Positions 12,252-25,175 of a stretch of 64,000 nucleotides of DNA are shown one piece after another. The notes under the pieces were generated by a model. That model was not told where the DNA came from. It made no database searches and saw only the letters and a program-made list of their open reading frames with translations. The stretch covers positions 4,650,001 to 4,714,000 of the forward strand of contig JACCLO010000002.1 in NCBI GenBank assembly GCA_029448655.1. Direction: 5' to 3'. Numbering within the stretch: the first letter of the stretch is position 1; the number at the start of each line of letters is the position of its first letter. The translations under genes and the position numbers were made by a program. This DNA is from Wolfiporia cocos (taxonomy: Eukaryota > Basidiomycota > Agaricomycetes > Polyporales > Phaeolaceae).

Positions 12252-15200
12252 ATGCGCGACCACCATTCAAAAGACCACCTCCAGTTCCACGTACAATTTG
12301 ACACGAGGGTCTTCCATCCGTCATTGCTGGAAGACGAGACCGCGCTCGAGGATGCGGTCTGCGCCCTCGAGAGTTATCTCGGGAATCCAGCAGCCGACGT
12401 AGACGCTCTGTGTGGCGACCTCCTTTGCGTTCCTCATCTCTTTGGATTTGCCGTATCAAGTACGGAAATACTAAAACGCTCCATACTACACAACCTGACG
12501 ATATTGCTACATAGTCCTCAATGACTCGGGACACGGAATCCTTCGCAAGAAGCTGCTGAGAGGTTTTCCCTCTACCGCTCACGCGTTCTTAATATCAGCT
12601 GTGCGGCGTGTTATCGACGAAGTCTCCCTCTTTCTGCTCTCTGAGGCAGAGTCGTTGTTCAGAGATCAAGAGAGAAGCTTCAAGGACTGTCGGCATACGT
12701 TCGAACTCACTTGCCTTGTTCTTGAGGATTTACATAACAGCTTATTCCCTGATCAACCGCTCCCACCGGAATACCACGATAGCATAAAAGATAGGACAAT
12801 CAGGGCCAGCAGATCAGGCAGACAGCGGACACAGACGGCAGTGGATGATACACGAACCGATCCATCCAAACGTCTCAATATAGAAATGCCTTCGAGCAGA
12901 GAGCAAAAAATCAAGCTTGTGGAGAGTGTGTTGACAGATATGTCGGACTTCTTGCAGGTCAGATCGTTAGACTCTACCGCAGCACTGTACTGATCTCAGA
13001 CAGTATCTCCTCGGATTCCTTCGAGATCCACAGCTTTCAGATACTATCATGAAGACATATGTCACTAAAGCATCGGATTTGGAGGAGTTCGAGGCTTTCC
13101 GCCATGAGCATGCGTCAATCGGCGAAGCTGCAGCTTTAGCACCCGGCATCGAAACTTCACACAAGCACTCGACTCAAACCCTTAGCGCTGCCTTGTATCT
13201 CGACAACGCAGATGGTCTCGGCATTTGGCGAATACTCGTCACGAATCGAACTGATAATGACCTTCGTCGCGCTTATCAGAGAAACTCCAGGCTCCTGGAC
13301 ATCATCGTAGCGAAGATACGGTTTGTATTTGGGTGTCCGTCTCTGACTAAAGACGGTCATATCTCACAATCGTGCCGCAGAGATCTCTCTAACGGACACT
13401 TCACGTCTGACAACCAGACACTGTTGACCGACACAGAAAACGGCATCCCCATTTATGAGGCCAAGTTAGCTCGCAATGCTCGTCTAGTGGTTAGTGCTGG
13501 TCAATACTATTATTACACACTTACACTTACACCTGATACCGAAAAATCCAGTATTATATCGACTGTGTTCTTGATTACAAGGACGAGGTGAGCACCTTGT
13601 AATCAATGATGATGCTTGATACAGGACTAACAACAGCGGAAGGGAGAACAACAGGGTACTGATACTGGCTTTTCTTGTTTGATAGCACTCACGTCAGCGA
13701 CAGCCATCAAGGTCTTGGGGATATACAGTCATACGCTGCGAAATCGTCATTACTGGAACGACTTGAGTTCTCAACTGGGGCGATCAGACAAAGAATATAT
13801 ACGACGGTATTAATCTTTGATACAATATATTCTTTCAAAGTACTTCTAATTCATATATACCTTGCAGATGCACTGACCTCGAACATGCCGGAGGGCAAGG
13901 TGAACGGTTCGTGCCCGCTTCCTTTCCATCGCGGCCCGAAGTCTCCGCACCTCCAACATCTGAATGGCTGTTACCTCAGCCAACTCACTTGGACAAGGTA
14001 ATCTCACTAATATTACACGCGGACTTGAGGTGTTTGACAGCTATTTTCCAGCTACAAGAAGTACTCATGTAGGTTTTTAGTCGGAGTCGGAGATGAGCCG
14101 TCATATTTCTGATAACCACTGTAGTCAGGAGCGATATACTACTTTGTCACAGGCAAATCTTTCTTGCTTGTCTCCTTTATTGCAGCTGACCAGTCGGAAT
14201 CTCTTCAGCAACTGTTGGATGGTGTGTCATGTCTTTACACTTTGATTTGCTTTTCAATTCTCATGTGCAAATAGCAATACGCACAGATATAGAATTTCCC
14301 CACTATCCCCTCTTGACGTAAGTTGGACTAATTTTTTTGGATACTATTGCCTAACTATCAGATCAGATGGCAGGAAAAGCAGATATTGGACGATTGGAAG
14401 TCGTGCTATGTGATAGGTCGTAGCGGCACAGGGTAAGATATATTGTAGTATACAGAGAATCAAAATTGATACACTCGCCTCGTTCAGCAAAACTACAACA
14501 ATGATCCTCAAAATACTGGCAATTGAACGCTGTTGGCAAGAGGTTCATGAAGCGCTCACAAGACCGCGGCAGATGTTCGTCACCAAAAACTACAAATTGA
14601 CGGACAAGGTTCGCAAAGAATACCATCTATATCGCAAAATAGATCTATTCTCAGAAGATCGCTATGAGCCGTTGTATTGTACCGACGAACGTGGTGACGA
14701 TTTGCTTGTGAATCGGAACGAAGAGACCCAGCTCCAGCAAGACCTTCCACGGCGTTTCAGAGATCTGCAAGACCAGCACTTCCCCCTCTTTGTCAATTTC
14801 GACCAGGTGCGGTTTACGGATCATCCCTGAGCTTGACTGATCTTGCGAATTAAGCTGTGTCGGTTGCTGGAAGCTAATTTCGGGGATGAGGAATCAGCCG
14901 ACGCCGGCCGCAACCTAGGTGAGCCCTTTGTTACACACTGTACGATGACATGAGACCATATTAATACCATATTCAAGACCAATGCACAAATTCTGTTTCG
15001 TACGAAGTGTTCTGTCGCTCATACTGGGCGCATTTCCCGCAGCAACTCGTCAAAGGATTGGGTGAGTGCTGCTGCATGATACATGTCATTGATCATTTAT
15101 TGAATGTGATGTACAGATCCTGCCCTGGTGTTTGGCGAGTTTATGGGTAGATAATGATGAAATGTGTGATATTATTGCATTGCCTTACTTTCGCCCAACA

Positions 15201-18200
15201 GGAGTCATCAAGGGAAGTGAACTGGCATTAAACAGCAATGAAAAGTGTCTCGACAAGGAAACATATCTTTCTCTAAGCCAAAAATCGTATCCAACATATG
15301 CAGCACATCGAGAAATAGTATACGATCTGTTCATACGTTATACAAAACGGAAGGCAGAGCGGAGAGAATACGACGCTGCCGACAGGTGCGAGCATCTCCA
15401 CAGATTTTCGCAATGTCTTATATGGGCTCGCAGAACTCGCTGTATCCTGGATAATCTCATATTTTCCGGCCTCTCAGGAAAACCACTGGATTACATGTTG
15501 AGTCCCCCTTTTGTTAGATCGTTGACGTGAGCTCAATGGCATTGAATTGAGCAGCTATGTTGATGAAGTTCAAGATCACCTGCTCATTGACACACTTCGT
15601 GAGCGGCTGCGCCGATATAGTGTGCAGGGAGACCACTCATGATCTGTAGTTTTGAGGGCGATCTGCAACAACCCAGGCAGTGGTCTCTTCTGGGCTGGTG
15701 ATACCGCACAAACAATCTCAGTCGGAAGCTCGTTCCGATTCAATGATCTCAGGGCGATGATGTATAGGGTGGAGCAGCAGATGCTTGCAACGCAGTTGAA
15801 GCAGCAGCGGTGCAATAGGCCCACAATCTCGAAACATTGCAATCAACCCAAGATACATCAGCTCACGGTGAATCATCGCTCACATACCGGGATTGTTGAT
15901 TGTGCACACACAATAATCGAACTTCTTGTGCAATTCTGGCCCACTTCTATTGACCAACTTGCCCGAGAGAGGGGACTTGGTTATGGAACGCAGCCTATCT
16001 ACTATCGCCCTAGTAACACAGCTACAGATTCGTTGGATAACCTAGTTTTTGGGGAGCCGTGAGTGACTTCGTTCTGATCTCTGCATTGCAAGGCCCAATT
16101 CTCAATAGGGCGAAACGGAAAAAGTTTGGGCCCCAGCAATGTATAACCTTTCGGCAATAGCATCTTCATTGCTGATCTTAACTTGGAATCCACTCAGGCA
16201 TTTTAGTAAGAGACGAAGACGTGAAGGAAAGGCTTCCTGCTCAAATCAAGGACGCTGCCATGATCATGTGAGCACATATTAATCTGGTCTGTCTGATCTC
16301 ACTGCTAAGAGCTACAAGGACAATCCTCGAGAGCAAGGGGCAAGAATTCGATGACGTACGAGTATCTGATAAAGTCGATATGAGCAATCCTTGACCCGCA
16401 TTGCTTAGGTGCTGTTGTATGAGTTCTTTGCTGATTCAGAGGTCGATATTGCACGATGGAGACTAGTTCTACATGCCTTGCCAAACCAAAAAGCTCCCGA
16501 GTTCAATCTCATCCGCCATAGCGGAGTTTGTCGAGATGTGAGTGTAATTATGGCAGTCTCTAGAGAAGATTCCTTCAATTTGATTGTTCACAATCCCAGC
16601 TGAAATCCCTTTACGTTGCAATCACAAGAGCACGCAAGAGGCTCTGGATAGTAGACGATTCCAGCAAAGGCGATTCTATGCGGGTGAGCTGACAAGTTTG
16701 GCCAGCAGCGTCTTTGGCTGATTGAAGGGACGCAGACTTTATGGACCTCCCGGGGCCTAATAAAGGATTGCGTCCTGGACGTAGCTGGCACTATCGACCT
16801 AGCAAACTCTCAATCCACATTCCAGGACTGGGTGAAGAAAGGCGACTCTCTGTTTCATGATGAGCGCTATGAACAAGCCAAGTTCTGTTACTGTGAGGCA
16901 AACCGTGAGGCAAACCTTCAGCAGAGCCTTCAGCAGAGTCTTCAGCGCAAAATTCAAATTGCTAATGCATATTACCTACGGCAACGCGCTCATACAACTC
17001 CTATTCAAGCTCATGGCAAGAACAGAACACAGGTCGAGGCATTTAGCGAGGCCGGGATAGCCTTTCGTAAGTGTGGAAACCAAGCCATAACGCAAAATGA
17101 GGAGCGTATATACTATCGAATCGCTGCGGACTGCTTCTTCCATGCCGAAAATCTCCCGCAGGCCGCACAAACATACATAGATGCGGCGGAATACTCAAAG
17201 GCAGCTTTACTATTTCGCCAAACAGCCATGTTTGACGAGGCAGTTGACGTCATCAACTCATACGAGCACGAGATTACACACAATATTGTACAAGGTATCA
17301 TGGACGTGGCACGGGCAGCTTATCTCAGAGGAGCGTATCTCAAACGATCGGAACTCTGGTTCGTCCCCCTTCTCTCGGGCGCTACCAGCTTGAATACTCA
17401 TGTCCTGTCAACATATAGCAAAGCGAGAAGTCTTTGCCGATCCGAAAATGAAATGTTGTCATATGCAGACAAGTATGGCTTTTGGTGGATTCGCGCTCAC
17501 CTCCTTGAGTGTGACCCTGATGTACATGGAGCGGCAGCTCTGTACCTAGCAGAAAACCAACCTCAAGTTGCTGTTCAATTGTTCTTGGCCAGCCAAGCAA
17601 CCGATCGCTCACTACACGCATCGCAATACCTCCTTCATGGGCTAAGATGGCATCTATCTTTTGGCATCGACCCACAGCACACATTGTCAAAGCCTAATGA
17701 GGTTCCTGTTCTTAAGAACCTCATTCAGTTGTTGTCGGGATGGGACGTCTCTAACTTACCAGAGGGTTTCAGAGATGAGGTATTCAGTTTGGCGACCTGT
17801 GCACGTAAACTTAGCTGACTCATGATAGCTTCTCATGTTCAGAGCATTGGCTGAGGATGATACCAAACAACTCCTCAAGCTCGGCCTCGCGTTCATCCCA
17901 CGAGATAATTTTGCCGCCTCTGCATTCAGATGCCTTCATCATGCGTACTCAAAATCTATGCGCTTTGATAGCCTCATGCAGCTTGCTTCGCACTCTGACA
18001 ATTTCTTACTATATGTGCGGAGGCTCCGTACATATGCTGCTCAGTCCAACCCCTCTGCTCTCGCTGATATTCAGCACCTGTATGGATTTATTCCTCCTAT
18101 CTTTCCCCACGAACAGTTCTTGGTTCGGCCGAATACGCTACTGTACCTTCACGCCTCCCGGTCGGCGATATTCTCCAAGAGAACCACTGAACATGGCATT

Positions 18201-20705
18201 GCCCTATGGGAGTGGGAGCTGGACGGGCTTATACAGCAAAACCTGCGTGGGATCCTATCATGCAGAGTCACCGATTGGGTTAAAACCTGTCAGTCTGCGA
18301 TTACTCCTTGTCGCAATTTCGGGGTGGAAGGCCAGTGTATTATCTCTTATTGTAACAGAAAGCATCCTGTCGCCTTCTCCTATGATCAACAAACCTACAA
18401 TCTGCGCATCAGGGTTCATCTACAACAAATTATCATCTGCCAGATGAAGTCTGGTTTAGAAGGTAGATGGCGGCACATGACGGAGAAGCTGTACGTCAAT
18501 GTACTATATACGTTACTGATACTGATGATTGTGGGAGCAGAGCTTGGTTGCGCCGATTTCACAACGCCCTCATCCCTAATTCCCACAAATCAGATACCGT
18601 GAAGTTAACTGACTTAAAGCTGCTTCAGCCAAACTTGATCCCAGATTATGCATCAGGTCTTTTTATTGTTCAGTCATGGATCAGGGAAATTCTCTGTTCA
18701 CTCACACAAGATCAGTCCCGTGCAATATTTGGGAAGGAATATTGCTTAAACACGCTTCTCGAACTCACATCTATGGCTTTGATTTTTGACGAGCCAGCAT
18801 TTCGCAGTTACATTCACCGTATCCCCCTTGTTACGAAGCCTGCACCATTGTCTTCTCGGCTTCACAGGACTTGCATCATTGAACCCCTGATCAAGTACGC
18901 CATGAATGTTCACGAGGAGCCTATCTTATGCCTAGCAAGTTGTCTCAGGTCAGTTGCTCTCCGGTGTATGTCTACAAAAGTCCTTCATATTTACTCCCCC
19001 TTTATAAATGCTTGTAGCCGTGTCACAATGGGTGTCAAAGATTACTTCATAAGCATCGATGTCCTATGCGATATCGTGGACGAGTTCTGTGCTTTGCTAA
19101 TACTTGAGCGACATTATTACGAATGCTCTTCCCTACACGATGTCATCCTTCCCCACCGCTGGCTTATTCGCGCTGTCCCGCGTCTACGCGGTACAGGCAT
19201 TGCAGACGATCAAATGTTGCTTATGTTCATCAGTGTGGTAGATCAACTACTCGAGCAGCTCTCTACCGGCTTGAAACCAGGTTAGCTAGCTCCTGAGGAT
19301 TAATGCACGTTCAAAATGTTCTTACTTATTCCACAGCATACTTAAGTCCTAATCTTACACCGAGAAATTCTGTCGCTAGAATGTAAGTATACTTCATCTA
19401 CGGCACCTACGGCACCTCTCATCACCGACTTACTCCAAACTATAGCTGCACTATGCTAGTATTGCGTAAGCCATTCCCAAGTCCACCATAATGTCTTCTT
19501 CATAGTCATACTATCGTTCAGTTGGCATCAACTTACGCTACGAACAATGGTTGCAAAATATCATCTTGCGGTTACTGAGCCACACCCAGCACCCACATTG
19601 GAATGCGCAAAAATGGTAAGGTGTATCCCACAGACGATTTAGGAATGGTGACGCAACTCCCCCATGTAGCTCTCAGAACAACGCTAAATGGCAATCCCTC
19701 GAGCTAGCATTGTATGAGTTGTATGCTCAGTCGGAAGACGGCGATCTGGTCGGGTTGGTTCAAGAAGGAAGGACCACAGGCCAGTTGCCCAACAGGATAA
19801 CTCCCCGTCCCATTGTCTTCAAGGAGATTCAGGAGATCCCTAAGTTGTTAGGTTGTTCATCTCCGTTGATGGCGTCAAGCGGTTATTTTGCCCCATCACA
19901 CCCGGAAGAGGTGAATATACTCCCACCTCGTAATCACGTATAATCTTCTGAAAATGCGCAGACCAAGATCCTGACAAGGAGATCAGTTACTGCCAATCAT
20001 TCAGTATCGGTGTCGAGTACAAGAGGCATACAGGATGGTATTCGTACAAGATCCGTTCGCGACCAAGTCAAACACTACGATTATGTAGCTCCTATTTCGA
20101 ATCGAGAGAGAGGCGCTGGCAAAGTTATCCTTCGAGCATATCTGCAGTACCGCCATCGCACAAGTAACTCCGCGGACGAGCTGGACAGACTTAGGCGGCT
20201 ACATTTCTCCGAACTCTCGATCGCTATGAGAAAGGCGCCAATGGCAATCAAAGGAAGCAATCGCCTATTTTTCTCTGCAACAGTGCCGCATTTGCTTGTA
20301 TGCTTAGACGGTATTGCTGTGTACGCGACTCGTCGCCTCAGTCGACTGAGGAAACGGCTGAGGAACGCACATCACCTGGAGCTGGATCAGATCTTGGCTG
20401 ACCTCAATACTATAAGGTGCGTGTTGTTCAATCATCACTATATTGAGAGAATGACCAATGTATAATGCTCAAGCTCTATCTCCGATGATGTAACAAGCCT
20501 CAAAGAGCTCTTAAGACCAAAAGTACCGGCGCATGAGCCGTGGGACTTGAAATGGTTACGAGAGACGGTAATCAAGGTCGAGCAACTTGGCCAACGCGTG
20601 CCTCCGAATGTACAAACATGGTGGGAATCGGATATTCGCTTGGCCAAGAAAGCCGTAGAACCGAAGCGAAGTGTCGGAATCAACTCAGCAATTAAGCGAA
20701 AATAG
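12252..20705 (+). CDS. Giant TRANK1-like SF1 helicase with TPR-like repeats and CCCH finger, copy B
   Basis: Apparently complete. Start chosen at 12252 (MRDHHSKDHLQFHVQF) by alignment with the copy C start; an in-frame upstream ATG at 12069 cannot be excluded. The N-terminal helical region runs to about 13570. Walker A, GRSGTG|KTTT, is split by an intron (14433-14487). Motif II is YVDEVQD (about 15556), motif III GLFWAGDTAQTI (about 15685), motif IV TVNHRSHTGIV (about 15865), motif V TILESKGQEFDD (about 16325) and motif VI YVAITRARKRLWIVDD (about 16610). The TPR-like repeats (16830-17800) include a short duplicated 'QQSLQQSLQ' run. The CCCH finger is at 18309-18365. The C-terminal IQ-like helix and 'PHLLVCLD' block lie at 20100-20400, and translation ends at a TAG at 20703-20705. 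Exon borders match copies A, C and D. The UvrD-type core implies ATP-dependent unwinding or remodelling of nucleic acid; CCCH and TPR suggest an RNP role, which is inference. Confidence 0.85.
18309..18365 (+). other. CCCH zinc-finger motif, helicase copy B
   Basis: The frame gives CRNFGVEGQCIISYCNRKH, with the same C-X8-C-X4-C-X3-H spacing as copy A although most intervening residues differ. Confidence 0.7.
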
Positions 20706-21449
20706 GAGGGAACGATGATTGGATGGTGAGGGTTCCATTGCGCGGTGCTATGCAAGGCTCACATGACATTCAACATAGGTTTTGTTTGCTTGTGTTGAAT
20801 AATTTTCGAGCCATGATGGGATCTCGAGCGGAAGCGGATGGAAACATGTTGTGTAGTTATCCTTGACAGTAACCAGCCGTTGCAGACGTTGTGATCATAC
20901 CTGACTAATTATACGTCGCAACTCATCACTTACGCTGAGCTGCGAAGCAGACTGTATATGTAGCAGCTGGGTAGGCACAGGCTCATCATTTTTAGCGTCT
21001 TCGATTGACATCGCACACACATTCGCAAAAGAAATCATACAAATTGATTGAGCGCGGTCATCCTATAGCTATATTGCTACATAACTGACCACCTTATCGT
21101 TAGTGCGGAGGGCTTAACAGCACCTTCAATAATTAACACTTCGATCGAGATGGAACCTGTGCTCTGAGATTTGATCACTGTTGCATTGATGCCCCGTAGT
21201 GCTTGCAATACAGCATTGATGCATACTGAGACCATTGTATGATCAACGGGTATGTAATTGGTCTTTCAAGAGCCCATGTTCAACGTCAACTATCCTCTCA
21301 ATAACGCTCGCATGCTACGTACTCTCACAGAAAACAAGAAGAAACATCGATCATCTGCCGGGATCATCTAGTAAATTATTACATCAGGGCATAACTAGTA
21401 TCGGGCGCTCCAAAGTGTGCTCTAATACCTATGCAGAAAGCAGGCTGCG
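20706..21449. other. Intergenic 3' of helicase B
   Basis: No recognisable coding sequence. It contains the presumed 3' UTR of helicase B and ends where similarity to the DBP3 3' end begins. Confidence 0.4.
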
Positions 21450-21852
21450 CACGCAATCGCTCAATTAAAAGTTATCTTCGCAGAAACTGTTCGACATAGG
21501 AGTGTTATCCCTGGAGAAAGCGCCGTATGCTCCATGTATTTTTCCCTTATTCGCCATCGGGAACTTCTTCAGATCCTCCGCCTTGAACCCATTCTCTCTG
21601 AGCACACGCATAAGCTGCTCGATACACACACCCGAGTGGTTGTTTCCAATGAAAAACGCTATAGAGTTGCTGCTTCCCCTCCTCAGCTTGAGTCATCGCA
21701 AATTCCATCAACACTGTTACAAGCACAAGCTCACATTACTTACTAGTCCGCCACATGTGGTGTATATAACCCTCAGAGGAACTTATAGTTGATTACCACC
21801 TTGACACTGGGGATATCTGGCCATCGCAGCGGCGTCCGCCGCAACAGTCTCG
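21450..21852 (-). pseudogene. DBP3 3' fragment, decayed
   Basis: The plus strand at 21450-21852 resembles 25725-26110, the 3' end of intact DBP3. Examples are CATCGGGAACTTCTTCAG, CTCTCTGAGCACACGC and the stretch up to GGCGTCCGCCGC. Many substitutions and indels break the minus-strand frame. The fragment corresponds to the C-terminal helicase motif V-VI region and tail. At 21852/21853 it joins directly to helicase fragment E in mid-exon, so it is a rearrangement scar rather than a gene. Confidence 0.8.
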
Positions 21853-22385
21853 TCATGCCCGCACCATCCTGAAAAGATACCGTCGATATATCCGTGATCA
21901 AGACATGTTGCGAAACTCCATAAGTGTCTCTAGGAAGCAACGGTTTGCGGAATTTCAGAAGGCGCACAGCATGCTTCACTGGCCGCACAGGCGCTACCGA
22001 ATGTTGTATTTGGGACCAGTGCTGCATCTTCTCGTGTTCCTCGACTGTGTCGTCACATATTCCCACACCAACAAGCAGGAGCTGAGGTAGGACATCCTAG
22101 GAGTGGATCCCAGCGGAGTAGAGAAGATTCAGAAAGCTTTGACGGCCGCTGGATACGTACTGTCGTAACGGATTGAGCATAGCCATCGTCGAACCCTTAA
22201 ACTCATATACTTTGATAGTCAATTATTCAAGGAAACTGGAGAACGCGCTGGTGGCTGATGCCCAAGTGCAAAAGATAGGGATGTGGATAGACTATGCGCG
22301 CTTCTAATGGAGGTCGCACAACTCCGGGGGCGCGTGCCTAAGGAAATCAGAATGCAGTGGGGAGGCGATTTAGAAATCGCAGAGA
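21853..22385 (+). pseudogene. TRANK-like helicase C-terminal fragment E, 5' part
   Basis: The frame RTILKRYRRYIRDQDMLRN and 'HWPHRRYRMLYLGPVLHLLV' is nearly identical to copy A at 8400-8600. It has a premature stop at 22088-22090 and single-base losses downstream ('MDRLCALLMEVAQL'). It is broken at 22385 by a 2.6-kb element and resumes at 25014. It lacks everything upstream of the C-terminal module. Confidence 0.85.
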
Positions 22386-23086
22386 CGCATCAGCAAAACG
22401 CGAGACGACTTACCAGTGCTGGAGGTGATTTATCTGTGCTGGAGGTACTTGCCAATCGGGGAAGGATCTGATCTCTGTAGATAAGCACTGATAAGATTGA
22501 CAGCAGAGTGGCATTCAATCGCCACTCTGAAGGTATCTTATCAGCGTCAGTCAAACTCAACGTGTGACTGGGAAATTAATCACCAGACTGGTAAACTAAT
22601 CATCAGACTGGTATAGAATTGTCGTTTGGTAGTCAGGCTGGCATATGAATTGCAAGGAGCAGTCGCAGCTTACCTATGTAGATATACTGTAACCTGTGGC
22701 ATATGCCACACAATGTGGCGCGCACCTAGAGGCCTCGGAACCGTCATGTAGAATTACGACGTGTAAAATAAATGGCATAAGCCTTGGAAATTTGGAATTC
22801 TAGTAGCAGGGCCCTCACGAAGCATCCAGATGAGGCGGCAAGATGGTGTTCGAGTGGTTGCACATTAATGATGTCATATTGGACCCGTGACGTGAACTTG
22901 CAGCAGCCACTGAGCTTTTATGGTAACTTCATTACCCAATTGAGTGATAGTACCGTAGTCATCCTTCAATCACTAGTTTAGGTTCTGTCATATTTTGGTC
23001 GGCTCTTCAATGTGTTACTCTTATCTACTGGCTCTCGTCGACGTGCTCTCTTCATCTTTTCCCCTGCACTTTCTCTCAGTAATCAT

Positions 23087-23385
23087 ATGGGTAGGCGTCC
23101 GCTTGTGAGGCTACGTGCTCCATTTCAGACTTCGTCTGGATAGGTTCAAATACACAGCGTAGGTACGTACAATCCCCTTCTATGCTAACGGTGACTCATC
23201 TGCCCATACCGCCCCAATTATCATTTCGAAATTCATGGGAAGGCGCCCGCTCGTGAGGCTACGTGCTCCCTTTTGGACTCCAGGGACTTCATCTGGATGG
23301 GTTACAAATGCACAGCGTAGGTACGTACAATCCGTCCCATTTTATACTAACGGTGACTCAACTGCCCGTACCGCCCCGATTATCA
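23087..23385 (+). repeat. Two imperfect direct repeats of about 148 bp
   Basis: Both units begin ATGGG(T/A)AGGCG(T/C)CCGCT and share GTGAGGCTACGTGCTCC, ACACAGCGTAGGTACGTACA or close variants, and CTAACGGTGACTCA. Unit 1 covers 23087-23234 and unit 2 starts at 23235. They lie inside the 2.6-kb transposon. Confidence 0.8.
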
Positions 23386-24750
23386 GCCCCCTGACTCCCG
23401 CCGCGCCCGCCATTTCCGCCTTGGTGCACTATTGACTCTGATCGATGTGCGACTCCGATCGCACCATCACGCAGAGCGCATTGACTTCCTCGTCCTGTCT
23501 GTGCCGCCTCACTTCTCCCTGACACCCCTTCATGCTCACACAGGTGACGCTCCTCCACGCCACTGTAACGACCATAGACACTCCCGTCATGCCTCTGTGA
23601 CCATCATGGACGCTCCCTGCCCATCGACAAGGACCTCCTCCACTACCCGCGTGGTGCCGTCAGGACCCGTCAACCCTGTCGTCCTCCTCGTCACCGCCCC
23701 CACGTTCGCTTCCGCCCTCACCCCGCTGTCACAAGCCGATTTTCTCCAACTAGCTTGCGACTAGGGACAACCCTTATCTTATCTAAGCGCCCGCCTATGC
23801 ATCACGTGCAAGGACCCCGAACACCCCACACGTGCCTACACAGACCCCGGACACCCTTGATGTGGCTCTACACCTACGATAGGGTTTACCATACTCTAAA
23901 CGGTCTAGCAGCTTACGTAATACTGTATAGTAGCCAAACATGTACAAACAGCCTACGAGCATATATACCAGCCAGACGAGCAGGGAGCACCCCAGACTCG
24001 TCTTGGCCTTTGTTGCCTTGAGTAGCCTCAGACTAGGAATACGCTTTCACGCGAGTAATATTCCCCTGAGTAGTTGCTTGACAATACGCTTGTGTCACCC
24101 GCCCATCAGTCGCTGCACGCTGCATCGCCGTCCTTGTCGTCGCTGCCGCCACGATGTGCATTGGTTCCCTGCGCGCCCTCCGCTGCTGCCCATGATGTCA
24201 TGCGACGTCTCCGCCGCATCCACTGATGTCACCCGTGGCGCGTTGCATATGAATAGCCGCCCGCTCTCGCTGTATGGCAGTCGCTGCATGCCGCCACGGC
24301 TTTGTCCCGCCGCTGCTCTTGGATCAGTAAGTCCTGTGCAATCTTTTCCATTTAGGCAGCAGTCTGATAACTCACAGATGCTGCCTTTGCTTCGGCTAAC
24401 CAGCCACGGACTTCCCGTTGCATCTTTGGTATATGCATCCAATCCTCGATCTTTTAATTACTAACCCGCCCTGTGTAGGAACTGTGCGTTGTGTTACATG
24501 TACCGGCCACTCCATACTGGCTCCCTAACGTGCGCTGGCGCCGCCCTGCTTCTATTCCCCGAATATCCAGCGTTTTCGCTCTTTCTGTGCCATTCGTAGT
24601 ACTCATTATGTAATCACACGCAATAAATAAATTCTGACGTACCTCGAGTGCCCCAGATATATCATCAGTCTGGGCAATTTGTCCCAATATGAAGTCTGAG
24701 TGAACACTGTCTGCCCCATGGTAGATCAGCAGGCCTGGCAACTGGTGGCT

Positions 24751-24890
24751 CTTTCACCAGATGCCTCTGCAACTGTGCAACAATTCACCATATGCCTCTG
24801 CAACTGTGCAACAATTCACCAGATGCCTCTGCGAGTTTTCAAGTTTTCACCAGATGCCACCCGCGACTGCGCAACTATTTACCAGATGCC
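24751..24890 (+). repeat. Minisatellite of about 31-bp units
   Basis: About five degenerate units carry TTCACCAGATGCCTCTGC followed by AACTGTGCAACAA. They lie close to the right end of the 2.6-kb transposon and may act as subterminal transposase-binding repeats, which is inference. Confidence 0.75.
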
Positions 24891-25013
24891 CCGATATTTT
24901 CCAAGGTGTCAAAATACAAAACATATTTTATCGGCCTAAACCAGTCTGACAACGTTTACCAGTCTGACGATGCTTATCTATGCTTATCTACTAATTCGCC
25001 TTTTGCTGATGCG

Positions 25014-25175
25014 GGGATCGGAACAAGTGAGCACGTCCAGCCAACTTCGCGAAAACCAGCCAGGCCCCGGTTAAATGTCGACGAATATTGGGATGATGAT
25101 GTAGATGGCGATTGGGACGATGAGAGCTTGGAGCATGATGACAGAGAGGACGGAGAGAGCGATCGCACGCATTGA
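25014..25175 (+). pseudogene. TRANK-like helicase C-terminal fragment E, 3' tail
   Basis: This continues fragment E after the transposon: GIGTSEHVQPTSRKPARPRL, 'NVDEYWDDDVDGDW', then an acidic tail 'DDESLEHDDREDGESDRTH' and a stop. Copy A has the same residues up to 'GDWD' but then switches to copy C-type sequence. This tail is therefore probably the original end of the A-type gene. Confidence 0.8.

Larger units (their letters stand above)
22386..25013. mobile_element. Non-autonomous DNA transposon, about 2.6 kb, inserted in helicase fragment E
   Basis: The left end CGCATCAGCAAAACGCGA and the reverse complement of the right end CGCATCAGCAAAAGGCGA share 13 perfect terminal bases and then all but one of the next five. 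Both subterminal regions carry inverted copies of a CAGACTGGT motif (left about 22585 and 22605; right as ACCAGTCTG about 24942 and 24959) and clustered GATAAG motifs. The interior is a GC-rich mosaic with tandem repeats and no transposase-like frame. The flanks are continuous helicase sequence apart from about one base, and no clear target-site duplication is visible. The superfamily is undetermined. Confidence 0.78.

Noticed and set aside
23432..24464. Long GC-rich open frames inside the 2.6-kb transposon
   Set aside because: Low-complexity Pro/Ser/Arg-rich translations on both strands with no transposase motif; typical of GC-rich non-coding DNA.
24751..24890. Regular 31-bp repeats resembling a CRISPR array
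   Set aside because: The units are contiguous without unique spacers, lie inside a eukaryotic transposon, and there are no Cas genes.
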